Origin: an uncultured Oscillospiraceae bacterium | Lineage (GTDB): Bacteria > Bacillota > Clostridia > Oscillospirales > Acutalibacteraceae | Length of the DNA: 11,845 nucleotides | Assembly (NCBI GenBank): GCA_900544515.1 | Contig: UQVI01000044.1 | Location: 1 to 11,845, forward strand | Reading direction: 5' to 3' | Part shown: piece after piece, positions 1-6,134 of the stretch | How positions within the stretch are numbered: position 1 is the stretch's first letter | How the letters are laid out: each line of letters begins with the position of its first letter | Notes under the pieces: generated by a model | Seen by the model: only the letters and a program-made list of their open reading frames with translations | What the model was told of the DNA's origin: nothing | Database searches by the model: none | Translations under genes and position numbers: made by a program

Positions 1-54
1 ATCTATTATACTTAAAATATATATTTTATCAACATTTTTTTAACATTTAATTCA

Positions 55-82
55 TTGATAAATAATATTTATTTGTTATAGT
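55..82 (+). promoter_or_regulatory. Probable glmS promoter
   Basis: A -35-like TTGATA (55-60) is followed after 16 nt by a -10-like TATAGT (77-82). The upstream 1-54 is almost pure A/T and could act as an UP element. Transcription would start near 89, giving a 5' UTR of about 370 nt that includes the leader hairpins and the glmS ribozyme. The boxes were found by eye and other AT-rich matches exist nearby, so confidence is moderate. Confidence 0.45.
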
Positions 83-152
83 CAGCCTGTAGCCGATTGG
101 CAAAGTAAAAGTCGATGTGGTTACGTGTACCTTGACAATTGAATGTATGACA

Positions 153-168
153 GGAGTGAAATCACTCC
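153..168 (+). other. Small hairpin in glmS leader
   Basis: GGAGTG (153-158) and CACTCC (163-168) are perfectly complementary around an AAAT loop. No T-tract follows, so this is not an intrinsic terminator. It is the first of two adjacent hairpins (the second is 172-211) lying between leader segments 132-151 and 214-227. Those two segments recur, joined together, as an inverted copy behind glmS. Function unknown. Confidence 0.6.
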
Positions 169-171
169 TTA

Positions 172-211
172 GCCGGATAAGATGCTGTTTTGTGACTGGC
201 TCTTATTTGGC
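172..211 (+). other. 11-bp stem upstream of the glmS ribozyme
   Basis: GCCGGATAAGA (172-182) can pair with TCTTATTTGGC (201-211) over all 11 positions as RNA, using two G-U pairs. It encloses an 18-nt loop. The G-U pairs mean the stem is only perfect in the + strand transcript, which fits an RNA element of the glmS leader. It ends about 20 nt before the ribozyme cleavage site and is not part of the known ribozyme core. Function unknown. Confidence 0.55.
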
Positions 212-230
212 AGCGGCATAATTTTCTTCA

Positions 231-382
231 TAGCGCCATGAGCCTGCATTGTTCTGTATTGCAGGACGACGAGGAAAAGAGTTATCGAATTTTCGGCGGA
301 TGCTCTTTCGTACCTCCTTCGGTGCGATATGAAAAGACAAAAGCAACTGGCAACAGCTGTCACAAAAACTTTTCAGCGGAGG
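231..382 (+). ncRNA. glmS ribozyme: glmS ribozyme (glucosamine-6-phosphate-activated self-cleaving RNA)
   Basis: This cis-acting catalytic RNA cleaves the glmS mRNA when glucosamine-6-phosphate, the GlmS product, binds as cofactor, giving feedback control of glmS. The family core is visible. AGCGCC (232-237) places the cleavage between A232 and G233. P1 is CCTGCA (243-248) with TGCAGG (260-265). GACGAGG is at 268-274, TTATCGA at 282-288 and TTCGGCGGATG at 292-302. CGCC (234-237) pairs with GGCG (295-298). AAAGAG (276-281) pairs with CTCTTT (303-308). CGTACC (309-314) pairs with GGTGCG (321-326) in the next stem. In the 3' domain GAAAAG (331-336) pairs with CTTTTC (369-374). The location, about 75 nt before the glmS start codon, is where the family normally occurs. 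The exact 3' limit is approximate. An antisense ORF across this RNA is a shadow. Confidence 0.95.
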
Positions 383-456
383 AATTATTTTAAACAAAAA
401 GTCATATGATAATTATACTGATATATGGCTAATATATACTGAAATGGAGAAAAATT

Positions 457-2265
457 ATGTGCGGAATTATTGGTTATACAGGTTATAGTGAAGCAAGAGG
501 AATTTTGTTGAAAGGTCTCAAGACTCTTGAGTACAGGGGATATGACAGTGCGGGTATTTCAGTTTATCACCCTGATTTTAAGGAATGTCTTACAACGAAA
601 TGTAAGGGAAGAGTAGAAGAGCTTGAACTTAAAACATCTGATATCAAAGGCAAAACAGGCATTGGTCATACCAGATGGGCAACACATGGTAACGTGAGTG
701 ATGAAAATTCTCATCCGCATAAGTTCGGAAATGTTACCGTTGTTCATAACGGAATTATTGAAAATTATGAAACAATCAAAAATACGCTCAATGTTGCCGA
801 TAAGCTGAAATCCCAAACAGATAGTGAAGTGGCAGCTGCTTTGATAGACAGATGTTTTACAGGCAATCCGGAAGAAGCAATCGTGAATGCGGTTAAAAAG
901 CTTTCAGGCACTTATGCCTTTGCTGTTATGTTTGACAGTATACCTGATACGATTTTTGCAGTGAGAAATGTCAGTCCCATTGTCTGCTGTCAGAATGACG
1001 ACGGCGTTTATATCGCATCTGATATTATGGCAATTGGCGGCTACAGTGAAAATTATTTTGTGCTGCCTGAGTTCTCAATAGCAAAAATAACGAAGGATGG
1101 TTTTGAAATTAAGGATTTCAGCGGTAATGCAGTTGAAGTTGAAATGCTCAAGCTGGACTGGGATATCAGGAACAGTGGTAAAAGCGGATATCCTTTCTAT
1201 ATGGAAAAGGAAATTATGGAGCAGCCTCAGGTGATTGAAAAAACAATCTCTGCAAGAATTAAGGATTCATTCCCTGATTTTTCCTGCGATAAGGTGGATG
1301 ACAGTATTTTTGAATGCTGTAAAAGCATTTCTGTTATTGCCTGCGGTACGGCTATGCACGCAGGACTTATCGGTAAGCAGCTGATTGAAAGCATGTGCTC
1401 TGTGCCGGTGTCTGTTCATATGGCAAGTGAATTTATGTACAGCAATCCGATTATAAACGACGATACCCTTGTTATTTGTGTTTCCCAAAGCGGTGAAACC
1501 ATTGATACCCTTGAGGCGCTGAAATATGCTAAGGGGAAGGGTGCTGATACATTATCCATTGTCAATGTTCGCGGCTCGTCCATTGCACGTGAAAGTGATA
1601 ATGTAATTTATACAGATGCTGGACCTGAGATTGCTGTGGCATCTACCAAAGCGTATACAACACAGGTTGCGGTTTTCTATCTTATTACTGCAAAGCTGGC
1701 ATATCTCAGGGGACACCTGAATCACGAGGGCGTTACTGCGTTTATAAACGAGCTTAAGCAAATACCTGTCGCAGTTAAAAATGTTCTTGACAGAAAATCG
1801 GAAATTCATCATCTTTCTAAATCTATGCTCACAGCAGAGCATACCTTTATGATTGGCAGGGGAATGGATTATCCTGCTCTTCTTGAAGCCTCTCTCAAAC
1901 TTAAGGAAATATCCTATATTCATTCTGAGGCGTTTGCATCAGGTGAACTGAAACACGGTACAATTGCACTTATAACGGGCGGAACACCTGTGATTGCTCT
2001 TATGACACAGCAGTATCTTGTGTCAAAGCAGGTGTCAAATATAAGAGAGGTTCAGTCCAGAGGAGCAGATGTAATTACCTTTGTCCGCAAATCATTAAGA
2101 ACAGAGGACCTAGAGAATTATTTTGAACTGCCTGAGCTTGAGGATGAATTTATGCTGATTCCGTCAGTTGTATCCTTGCAGCTGCTTGCGTATTACGTAT
2201 CATCTGATAAAGGGCTTGACGTGGATAAGCCGAGAAACCTTGCAAAGGTAGTAACAGTAGAATAA
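457..2265 (+). CDS. glmS: Glutamine--fructose-6-phosphate aminotransferase (isomerizing)
   Basis: GlmS makes glucosamine-6-phosphate from fructose-6-phosphate and glutamine in the cytosol, the first committed step towards UDP-N-acetylglucosamine, peptidoglycan and other amino sugars. At 602 residues it has the usual family length and is complete. The N-terminal class II glutaminase domain (about 1-235) starts with the catalytic Cys2 (MCGIIGYTG) and contains HTRWATHG (71-78), HNG (97-99) and TDSEV (121-125). Two SIS sugar-isomerase domains follow, with CGTAMHA (296-302), SQSGET (343-348), STKAYTTQ (396-403) and a long conserved stretch around EASLKLKEISYIHSEAF (477-493). The C-terminus DVDKPRNLAK...VTVE is the standard ending. 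The ATG follows GGAG (446-449) by 7 nt. It is transcribed alone; control is by the ribozyme at 231-382, and termination probably occurs at 2498-2534. Confidence 0.98.
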   Translation: MCGIIGYTGYSEARGILLKGLKTLEYRGYDSAGISVYHPDFKECLTTKCKGRVEELELKTSDIKGKTGIGHTRWATHGNVSDENSHPHKFGNVTVVHNGIIENYETIKNTLNVADKLKSQTDSEVAAALIDRCFTGNPEEAIVNAVKKLSGTYAFAVMFDSIPDTIFAVRNVSPIVCCQNDDGVYIASDIMAIGGYSENYFVLPEFSIAKITKDGFEIKDFSGNAVEVEMLKLDWDIRNSGKSGYPFYMEKEIMEQPQVIEKTISARIKDSFPDFSCDKVDDSIFECCKSISVIACGTAMHAGLIGKQLIESMCSVPVSVHMASEFMYSNPIINDDTLVICVSQSGETIDTLEALKYAKGKGADTLSIVNVRGSSIARESDNVIYTDAGPEIAVASTKAYTTQVAVFYLITAKLAYLRGHLNHEGVTAFINELKQIPVAVKNVLDRKSEIHHLSKSMLTAEHTFMIGRGMDYPALLEASLKLKEISYIHSEAFASGELKHGTIALITGGTPVIALMTQQYLVSKQVSNIREVQSRGADVITFVRKSLRTEDLENYFELPELEDEFMLIPSVVSLQLLAYYVSSDKGLDVDKPRNLAKVVTVE

Positions 2266-2270
2266 ATTTT

Positions 2271-2299
2271 AGAAAATTATGCCGTCATACAATTGTCAA
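2271..2299 (-). repeat. Inverted partial copy of the glmS leader in the glmS 3' UTR
   Basis: The reverse complement of 2271-2299 matches the glmS leader in blocks. TTGACAATT corresponds to 132-140, GTATGAC to 145-151 (after a 4-nt GAAT absent here), and CGGCATAATTTTCT to 214-227, sharing one C at the junction. The leader block 152-213, which folds into two hairpins, is missing. The glmS 3' UTR is thus complementary to two separated leader segments over roughly 29 bases. It begins 5 nt after the glmS stop codon and abuts the palindromic element at 2298. It may be a relic duplication or a selected 5'-3' RNA pairing; the sequence alone does not decide. Confidence 0.7.
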
Positions 2300-2387
2300 A
2301 AAAAGAGCTTTCTCAGACTTAGCTGAGGTACGGTAACGAAGTATTGGTTTTTCGCAGAAATTGCCTGAAATACAGCCAAAAAGCCTC

Positions 2388-2405
2388 GCAAGACGCAAGT
2401 CTTGC
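2388..2405. other. GCAA-loop hairpin, copy A
   Basis: GCAAGAC (2388-2394) and GTCTTGC (2399-2405) form a perfect 7-bp stem closed by GCAA on the + strand (TTGC on the - strand), followed on the + strand by TGCGA. It has the same architecture as 3980-3997: stem of 7, inner closing pairs AC/GT, same loop, same TGCGA flank. The three base pairs that differ between copies are all compensatory. Confidence 0.55.
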
Positions 2406-2497
2406 TGCGATTTTAAGCAATATTTACAGACGAATTTCCTAAGCTACAAAACTGCGAAGCACTTAAAATTGTTAGATTTTTAGTTAGAATAAGGCAT

Positions 2498-2534
2498 AAA
2501 AATACCATAAGGCTGACGCCTTATGGTATTTTTT
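2498..2534. terminator. Bidirectional intrinsic terminator between convergent transcription units
   Basis: AAAAATACCATAAGGC (2498-2513) is perfectly complementary to GCCTTATGGTATTTTT (2518-2533) with a TGAC loop. T-runs follow on both strands: six T on the + strand, and TTTTT within the - strand stem end. It can end glmS from the left and the J-domain/zinc-ribbon unit from the right. It lies inside the palindromic element 2298-2614. Confidence 0.85.
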
Positions 2535-2589
2535 AACGCAATTATAGCTGAAAAGATAATGATTTTAAGCAACACTTCCTTATCGCACC

Positions 2590-2614
2590 TCAGCTTTGAG
2601 AAAGCTCTTTTTTT
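2590..2614 (+). terminator. Possible secondary rightward terminator at element end
   Basis: AGCTTT (2592-2597) pairs with AAAGCT (2601-2606) across a GAG loop, followed by C and seven T (2608-2614). The stem is short, but the layout is that of a weak intrinsic terminator for transcripts coming from glmS that pass 2534. It is formed by the right terminal inverted repeat. Confidence 0.35.
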
Positions 2615-2622
2615 ATTCTGTA

Positions 2623-3069
2623 TTATTGCTTTTTTCCTGTGTTTACGATGAACTGATTCTGGCAGTGCGGACAGCTTACATTAATTTTACCTTTGTGTTT
2701 CGGCAGTCTTAAAGTCTTTTTACATTTGCTGCACTTAACAAATTTATGCGTTTTCCTTTGTGCCCATTTGTTTTTCTGAAAAATAAAATTCTGCTTTATC
2801 CTTCCTGTGAATCTGAGCCAGCTGTTGTTTTCATTTCTGCGTGCCTCAATGTTTTTCGAGAACACTCTGAACAATGCAAAGATCAGCAGTGCAATGGAAA
2901 GCACAAATAGTGCAATGTATGCAATCTTTGAAAAACGATAAACAATGTTCGCTATGATGATTGCTATTAAGTAGAAAATCAGCAGTGCTCTCCATAACTG
3001 GTCAACACCGTATCTCCCAACCATAAAACGTTGGAACTTGTATCCTAAGTCCGTAAAAAACTTTTTCAT
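2623..3069 (-). CDS. Small membrane protein with C-terminal zinc ribbon, function unknown
   Basis: The protein has 148 residues. An N-terminal stretch FMVGRYGVDQL (15-25) resembles a motif I recall from small clostridial zinc-ribbon membrane proteins. Two hydrophobic helices follow (about 28-45 and 48-70), joined by a short turn, then a basic, aromatic linker (71-110). The C-terminal zinc-binding ribbon has C113, C116, C133 and C136 (CxxC, 16 residues, CxxC). With two helices, both ends are predicted on the same side, probably cytoplasmic. The ATG follows AAAGGA with a 10-nt gap and lies 3 nt after the stop codon of the J-domain gene, so the two are surely co-transcribed and probably work together. 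The ribbon could bind nucleic acid or protein. I do not recognise a defined function. Confidence 0.85.
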   Translation of the reverse strand: MKKFFTDLGYKFQRFMVGRYGVDQLWRALLIFYLIAIIIANIVYRFSKIAYIALFVLSIALLIFALFRVFSKNIEARRNENNSWLRFTGRIKQNFIFQKNKWAQRKTHKFVKCSKCKKTLRLPKHKGKINVSCPHCQNQFIVNTGKKQ

Positions 3070-3072
3070 ATA

Positions 3073-3873
3073 CTATGAATCCTTTCTCTCTCCGTAGTTA
3101 TCTCCGAAAATATCAGCATTATCCTGCGGATAATCATATTGCTCGGAATAGCTGCTTGTGGTATTTTGCTGTTGCTGTGGTCTTTGATATCTTCCGTGTG
3201 AAAAGGAAAATAATAATCTGAAAATAAGTCTTATGATAAATATAATAAAAATAATTCTCAGTATCCGTCCCAGACAGCTCCTGTTTCCTCTTCTTACTGT
3301 TGTGTAGGTCTGATTGCTGTTTTCATTTCTCTCGGAGTAGCTGTCGAAATCAAAGAATGAGGAAAACGGATTATAATCAAGGGGATTGATTCCCTGCGTA
3401 ATATTTTCATATGCCTGCCTGTAGGTTGTATTTTCAGGCTCTTTGGCATAGGCTGTTCTAATGTGGTCCTCTGCCACAGCTCGGTTGCCCAGTGACATAT
3501 TCGCCAGTGCGGAAAGATAATACCACCGTGCATCTCTGTTTTCAATGTTACCCAGCAAGTTAAGTGCCTGCTGATATTGACCGCTTTTAATAAATTGTGC
3601 GGCTGAATTCAGATAATCAGATGCGGATGTTCGGCTCTGATTGGACTGTCTGCCGTAGCTGTAACCTCTGTAAGAATATGAATTGTTGTTGACAGCTCCG
3701 CTTTTTATCTGATCATAAGCGGCATTGATTTCCGCCATTTTTCTTTCGGCTTCTTTGTTATTGGGGTTAAGGTCAGGGTGATATTTTTTTGCAAGCCTTT
3801 TGTATGCCTTTGTGCATTCTTCCTCACTTGCTCCGCTTGGCACGCCTAAAACCTTATAGGGATCTGTTATCAT
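3073..3873 (-). CDS. Membrane-anchored J-domain (DnaJ-like) protein with TPR-like region
   Basis: The 266-residue protein begins with a complete J domain (1-58: DPYKVLGV, then KRLAKKYHPD with HPD at 32-34, then AAYDQIKSG). It should therefore stimulate an Hsp70/DnaK ATPase. A Ser/Tyr/Asn-rich linker (60-85) leads to a helical region with TPR-like repeats (about 86-156), then a polar stretch. One strongly hydrophobic helix (about 203-224) is followed by a Gln/Ser/Tyr-rich tail. It lacks the Gly/Phe region, the zinc-finger centre and the C-terminal substrate domains of true DnaJ, so it is a specialised co-chaperone, not the housekeeping protein. The start ATG has GGAAGG 7 nt upstream. It heads a two-gene unit with the zinc-ribbon protein. 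No convincing promoter is seen in 3874-4007; the client is unknown. Confidence 0.9.
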   Translation of the reverse strand: MITDPYKVLGVPSGASEEECTKAYKRLAKKYHPDLNPNNKEAERKMAEINAAYDQIKSGAVNNNSYSYRGYSYGRQSNQSRTSASDYLNSAAQFIKSGQYQQALNLLGNIENRDARWYYLSALANMSLGNRAVAEDHIRTAYAKEPENTTYRQAYENITQGINPLDYNPFSSFFDFDSYSERNENSNQTYTTVRRGNRSCLGRILRIIFIIFIIRLIFRLLFSFSHGRYQRPQQQQNTTSSYSEQYDYPQDNADIFGDNYGERKDS

Positions 3874-3979
3874 ATCTCTTCCTTCCGGTATTTTTTATTT
3901 GCCATTTCATAGTTTGATGAACTGAAGAACAACAGCCTGAGGATGCAAAAAATCGATATATCTGCACATTTTTTCTCTT

Positions 3980-3997
3980 GGCATACGCAAGTATGCC
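3980..3997. other. GCAA-loop hairpin, copy B
   Basis: GGCATAC (3980-3986) and GTATGCC (3991-3997) form a perfect 7-bp stem closed by GCAA on the + strand (TTGC on the - strand), followed by TGCGA. No T-tract adjoins it on either strand, so it does not look like a terminator. It sits between the rnf terminator (4008-4034) and the J-domain gene, in the 5' region of the latter. Compare copy A at 2388-2405. Confidence 0.55.
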
Positions 3998-4007
3998 TGC
4001 GAAAAAG

Positions 4008-4034
4008 AAAACCGAGCATAGTTTGCTCGGTTTT
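4008..4034 (-). terminator. Intrinsic terminator of the rnf operon
   Basis: AAAACCGAGCA (4008-4018) and TGCTCGGTTTT (4024-4034) form a perfect 11-bp stem with a 5-nt loop, 7 nt past the rnfB stop codon. On the - strand the stem runs into TTTTCTTTTT, a good U-tract. It separates the rnf operon from the J-domain unit. Confidence 0.88.
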
Positions 4035-4041
4035 CGATGAC

Positions 4042-4842
4042 TTATTCATAAATTTTAATGATTTTTCGTGGGCATTTTTCAACACATGCACCGCAGTGTG
4101 TACATTTTGAATAATCAATTTTTGCGATATTATTTTCAAATATGATTGCATCACTCGGACAGTTTTTCGCACATAAGCCACAGGCAATACATCCTGCAGA
4201 GCATGCTTCTCTTACGTCCTTGCCTTTTGATTTTGATGAACACTGAACTCTGTTCTTTGAATTTGCAGGAACAAGCTCAATCAGATTATGAGGACAAACC
4301 TTAAGGCATTTTCCGCAGGCTACACAAAGATCTTCGTCAACAACAGCTTTTCTGTCAATGATTCGTATTGCACGCTGGTCACATACCTTTGCACAGGAGC
4401 CGTAACCCAAGCAGCCGTATTTACAGGCATAGGGGCTTGATCCCGGCATTTTAGCGGCATAGGCACAATTGTCGATGCCGAAATAATTATAATCCGTTTC
4501 TCTTTTCTCACTGGTGCCGTCACATTTTACATATGCAACCTTTTTCTCAATGTCACCAAGCTCCTTGCCCATGATTTCAGCAATTTTTTCAGCAACAGGC
4601 TGTCTGCCGACCGGACACGCCGATACCTCAGCCTCGCCGTTTGCGATTGCCTTAGCAAGACTGTCGCAGCCTGCATATCCGCATCCTCCGCAGTTACTGC
4701 CCGGAAGAACATCGCGTATAGCGACCTCAAGTTCATTTATATCAATGTGGAATGCTTTTTCAGCAATACTTAAAACAATACCGATGATTATACTGAGTAT
4801 GCTCAATGCAACAACCGCAGTAATGATTTCATTAATATTCAT
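4042..4842 (-). CDS. rnfB: Rnf complex subunit RnfB, multi-cluster ferredoxin subunit
   Basis: RnfB is the cytoplasm-facing iron-sulfur subunit of the ion-translocating ferredoxin:NAD+ oxidoreductase and the likely entry point for electrons from reduced ferredoxin. The 266-residue protein has an N-terminal membrane helix (about 6-27). Next is a 4Fe-4S domain with CGGCGYAGC (51-59) and C76. Ferredoxin-type motifs follow: C140-x3-C144-x5-C150-x3-C154; C173/176/179/183; C218/221/224/228; C247/250/253/257. That suggests about five [4Fe-4S] clusters, more than the roughly 190-residue proteobacterial form and in line with larger clostridial RnfB. It is the last gene of the operon, 37 nt after rnfA, with AAAGGAAGG just before the ATG, and is followed by a terminator. 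Complete, no odd features. Confidence 0.96.
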   Translation of the reverse strand: MNINEIITAVVALSILSIIIGIVLSIAEKAFHIDINELEVAIRDVLPGSNCGGCGYAGCDSLAKAIANGEAEVSACPVGRQPVAEKIAEIMGKELGDIEKKVAYVKCDGTSEKRETDYNYFGIDNCAYAAKMPGSSPYACKYGCLGYGSCAKVCDQRAIRIIDRKAVVDEDLCVACGKCLKVCPHNLIELVPANSKNRVQCSSKSKGKDVREACSAGCIACGLCAKNCPSDAIIFENNIAKIDYSKCTHCGACVEKCPRKIIKIYE

Positions 4843-4879
4843 AATTTTCCTTCCTTTATCGTCAGGTTAATGCACTTAA

Positions 4880-5458
4880 TTATGCAAATACATTAAATCC
4901 GTAAAATGCGATTGACATCAGACAAGCTGTCATAAGAACTGCCGGTGTACCCTTGAATGCTTCAGGGAAATCGTTATTCTCTGTCTTTTCACGTACACCT
5001 GCCATAATTACAATGGCAATGCAGAAGCCTAATGCTGTACCGATTCCGGTTACAACACTGGTGATAAAGTCGTTTGACTGCTGAACGTTTGTAAGCGCAG
5101 TACCAAGCACAGCACAGTTTGTTGTAATGAGCGGCAGGAATACACCGAGACTTTTATAAAGGGCCGGTGCAGCTTTCTTAAGAAACAGCTCAACAAGCTG
5201 AACAAGAAAGGCGATTACCATAATGAATACAATTGTTTTGAGATAGGTTAAATCAAATTTAACAAGAACATAATTGTAAAGCAGGCTTGTAACTGCTGAA
5301 GAAATGGTGATGACAAATATAACTGCACCGCCCATACCGGCAGCAGTTTTCATATTTCGTGATACACCAAGAAACGGACAGATACCAAGAAACTGACTCA
5401 GTACAATATTATTGATAAGTGCAGTAGTAAGGAGCACTAAAAATAAAGTTTTTACCAT
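4880..5458 (-). CDS. rnfA: Rnf complex subunit RnfA, integral membrane protein
   Basis: RnfA is a six-helix integral membrane subunit of the Rnf complex, homologous to RnfE and to NqrE. The 192-residue protein has the usual family length and shows NNIVLSQFLGICPFLGVS near the start, plus TTNCAVLGTAL (112-122). Cys27 and Cys115 lie in half-membrane helices. In characterised Rnf/Nqr complexes these positions, with their RnfE partners, hold an intramembrane iron-sulfur centre that passes electrons across the membrane. The gene overlaps rnfE by one base (TAATG), so translation is coupled. Complete. Confidence 0.97.
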   Translation of the reverse strand: MVKTLFLVLLTTALINNIVLSQFLGICPFLGVSRNMKTAAGMGGAVIFVITISSAVTSLLYNYVLVKFDLTYLKTIVFIMVIAFLVQLVELFLKKAAPALYKSLGVFLPLITTNCAVLGTALTNVQQSNDFITSVVTGIGTALGFCIAIVIMAGVREKTENNDFPEAFKGTPAVLMTACLMSIAFYGFNVFA

Positions 5459-6129
5459 TATTCACAACCTCCTTCTTTTGCGTGACATTCAGCACAGTTG
5501 CCGCTGCAGCCTCCATTGCCTTTTACGTGGCGGTTAGCACCCTTGAGCTTGAACTTGTTCTGTATTGCACAGAGAATAGCAAGAACAAAGAATGCACCCG
5601 GTGCCATAACAAAAATGGATACAGGTTCAAAGCTTTCAGGAGTTACCTTGAATCCGAATATTGTTCCTGCACCAAGAAGCTCTCTTACAATACCGATTAA
5701 TGTAAGTCCGATTGTGAAGCCGAGACCGATTCCGATACCGTCAAAAATGGAGACGATAGGACCGTTCTTTGATGCAAAGGTCTCTGCTCTGCCTAAGATA
5801 ATGCAGTTTACAACAATAAGCGGAATGAAGATACCAAGACTGTCGTAAAGTGCTGTAACATAGGCGTGCATAAGCATTTCAACTATTGTCACAAAGGATG
5901 CAATAATGATAATGTATACCGGTACTCGTACTCCGTTTGGTATAACCTTGCGGAGAAGCGAAATCAGAAGGTTTGACATAATAAGAACAGCCATTGTGGC
6001 AAGTCCCATACCGAGTCCGTTCTTTGCACTTGTGGTTACTGCAAGAGTAGGGCACATACCGAGCATGAGAACAAAGGTAGGATTTTCTTTAATAATACCA
6101 TTATAAAGTCTTTCTAAAATACTTTTCAT
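5458..6129 (-). CDS. rnfE: Rnf complex subunit RnfE, integral membrane protein with Cys-rich tail
   Basis: RnfE is the RnfA paralogue and partner in the membrane core. NPTFVLMLGMCPTLAVT (Cys26) and VVNCIILGRAE (Cys109) carry the conserved cysteines proposed to hold the shared iron-sulfur centre. I place the start at ATG 6129 (223 residues), not at the in-frame GTG 6138. The ribosome binding site AAAGGAG (6140-6146) is 10 nt from the ATG, the spacing also used by rnfG and the zinc-ribbon gene, but only 1 nt from the GTG. From this start the gene lies 5 nt after the rnfG stop. An extra C-terminal tail after about residue 198 carries C208, C212, C215 and C222 plus H201 and H216, a possible metal site facing the cytosol or cell exterior depending on topology. 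It overlaps rnfA by 1 base. Confidence 0.95.
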   Translation of the reverse strand: MKSILERLYNGIIKENPTFVLMLGMCPTLAVTTSAKNGLGMGLATMAVLIMSNLLISLLRKVIPNGVRVPVYIIIIASFVTIVEMLMHAYVTALYDSLGIFIPLIVVNCIILGRAETFASKNGPIVSIFDGIGIGLGFTIGLTLIGIVRELLGAGTIFGFKVTPESFEPVSIFVMAPGAFFVLAILCAIQNKFKLKGANRHVKGNGGCSGNCAECHAKEGGCE

Positions 6130-6134
6130 TTCTC

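Larger units (their letters stand above)
2298..2614. repeat. Palindromic intergenic element with about 45-nt terminal inverted repeats (MITE-like)
   Basis: The left end (2298-2346) and right end (2570-2614) are inverted repeats. The first 18 positions are identical (seven A, then GAGCTTTCTCA). A 4-nt length difference follows, then AGCTGAGGT is identical, then a further 17 positions carry five substitutions (four visible transitions plus one transversion at most). The interior holds the hairpin 2388-2405, an 8-bp inverted repeat (2410-2417 with 2462-2469), a direct repeat GATTTTAAGC (near 2409-2418 and 2561-2570), and the strong terminator 2498-2534. No ORF of interest and no convincing target-site duplication is visible. 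It fills the convergent gap between glmS and the zinc-ribbon gene. Non-autonomous mobile element or structured non-coding RNA are both possible. Copy number in the genome would decide. Confidence 0.6.

Noticed and set aside
132..160. TTGACA at 132-137 as a perfect -35 box for glmS
   Set aside because: No -10-like hexamer lies 15-19 nt downstream (the region is AGTGAA-like and forms a hairpin). TTGATA/TATAGT at 55-82 fits better.
169..397. Two leftward ORFs of 64 codons opposite the glmS leader
   Set aside because: They are antisense to a clear ribozyme and lack homology or a ribosome binding site; shadows.
2290..2622. Target-site duplication around the palindromic element
   Set aside because: The flanks (ATTGTC on the left, ATTCTG on the right) are not a convincing direct repeat, so insertion is not proven.
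3874..3979. Promoter for the J-domain/zinc-ribbon unit
   Set aside because: TATGAA-like and TATATC-like boxes exist on the - strand but none has a fitting -35 at proper spacing; not annotated.
3870..4187. Leftward 105-codon ORF spanning the rnfB end, terminator and J-domain start
   Set aside because: It crosses a strong terminator, overlaps rnfB in another frame and encodes no recognisable protein.
4514..4870. Rightward 118-codon ORF opposite rnfB
   Set aside because: Fully antisense to a well-supported gene; typical frame shadow.
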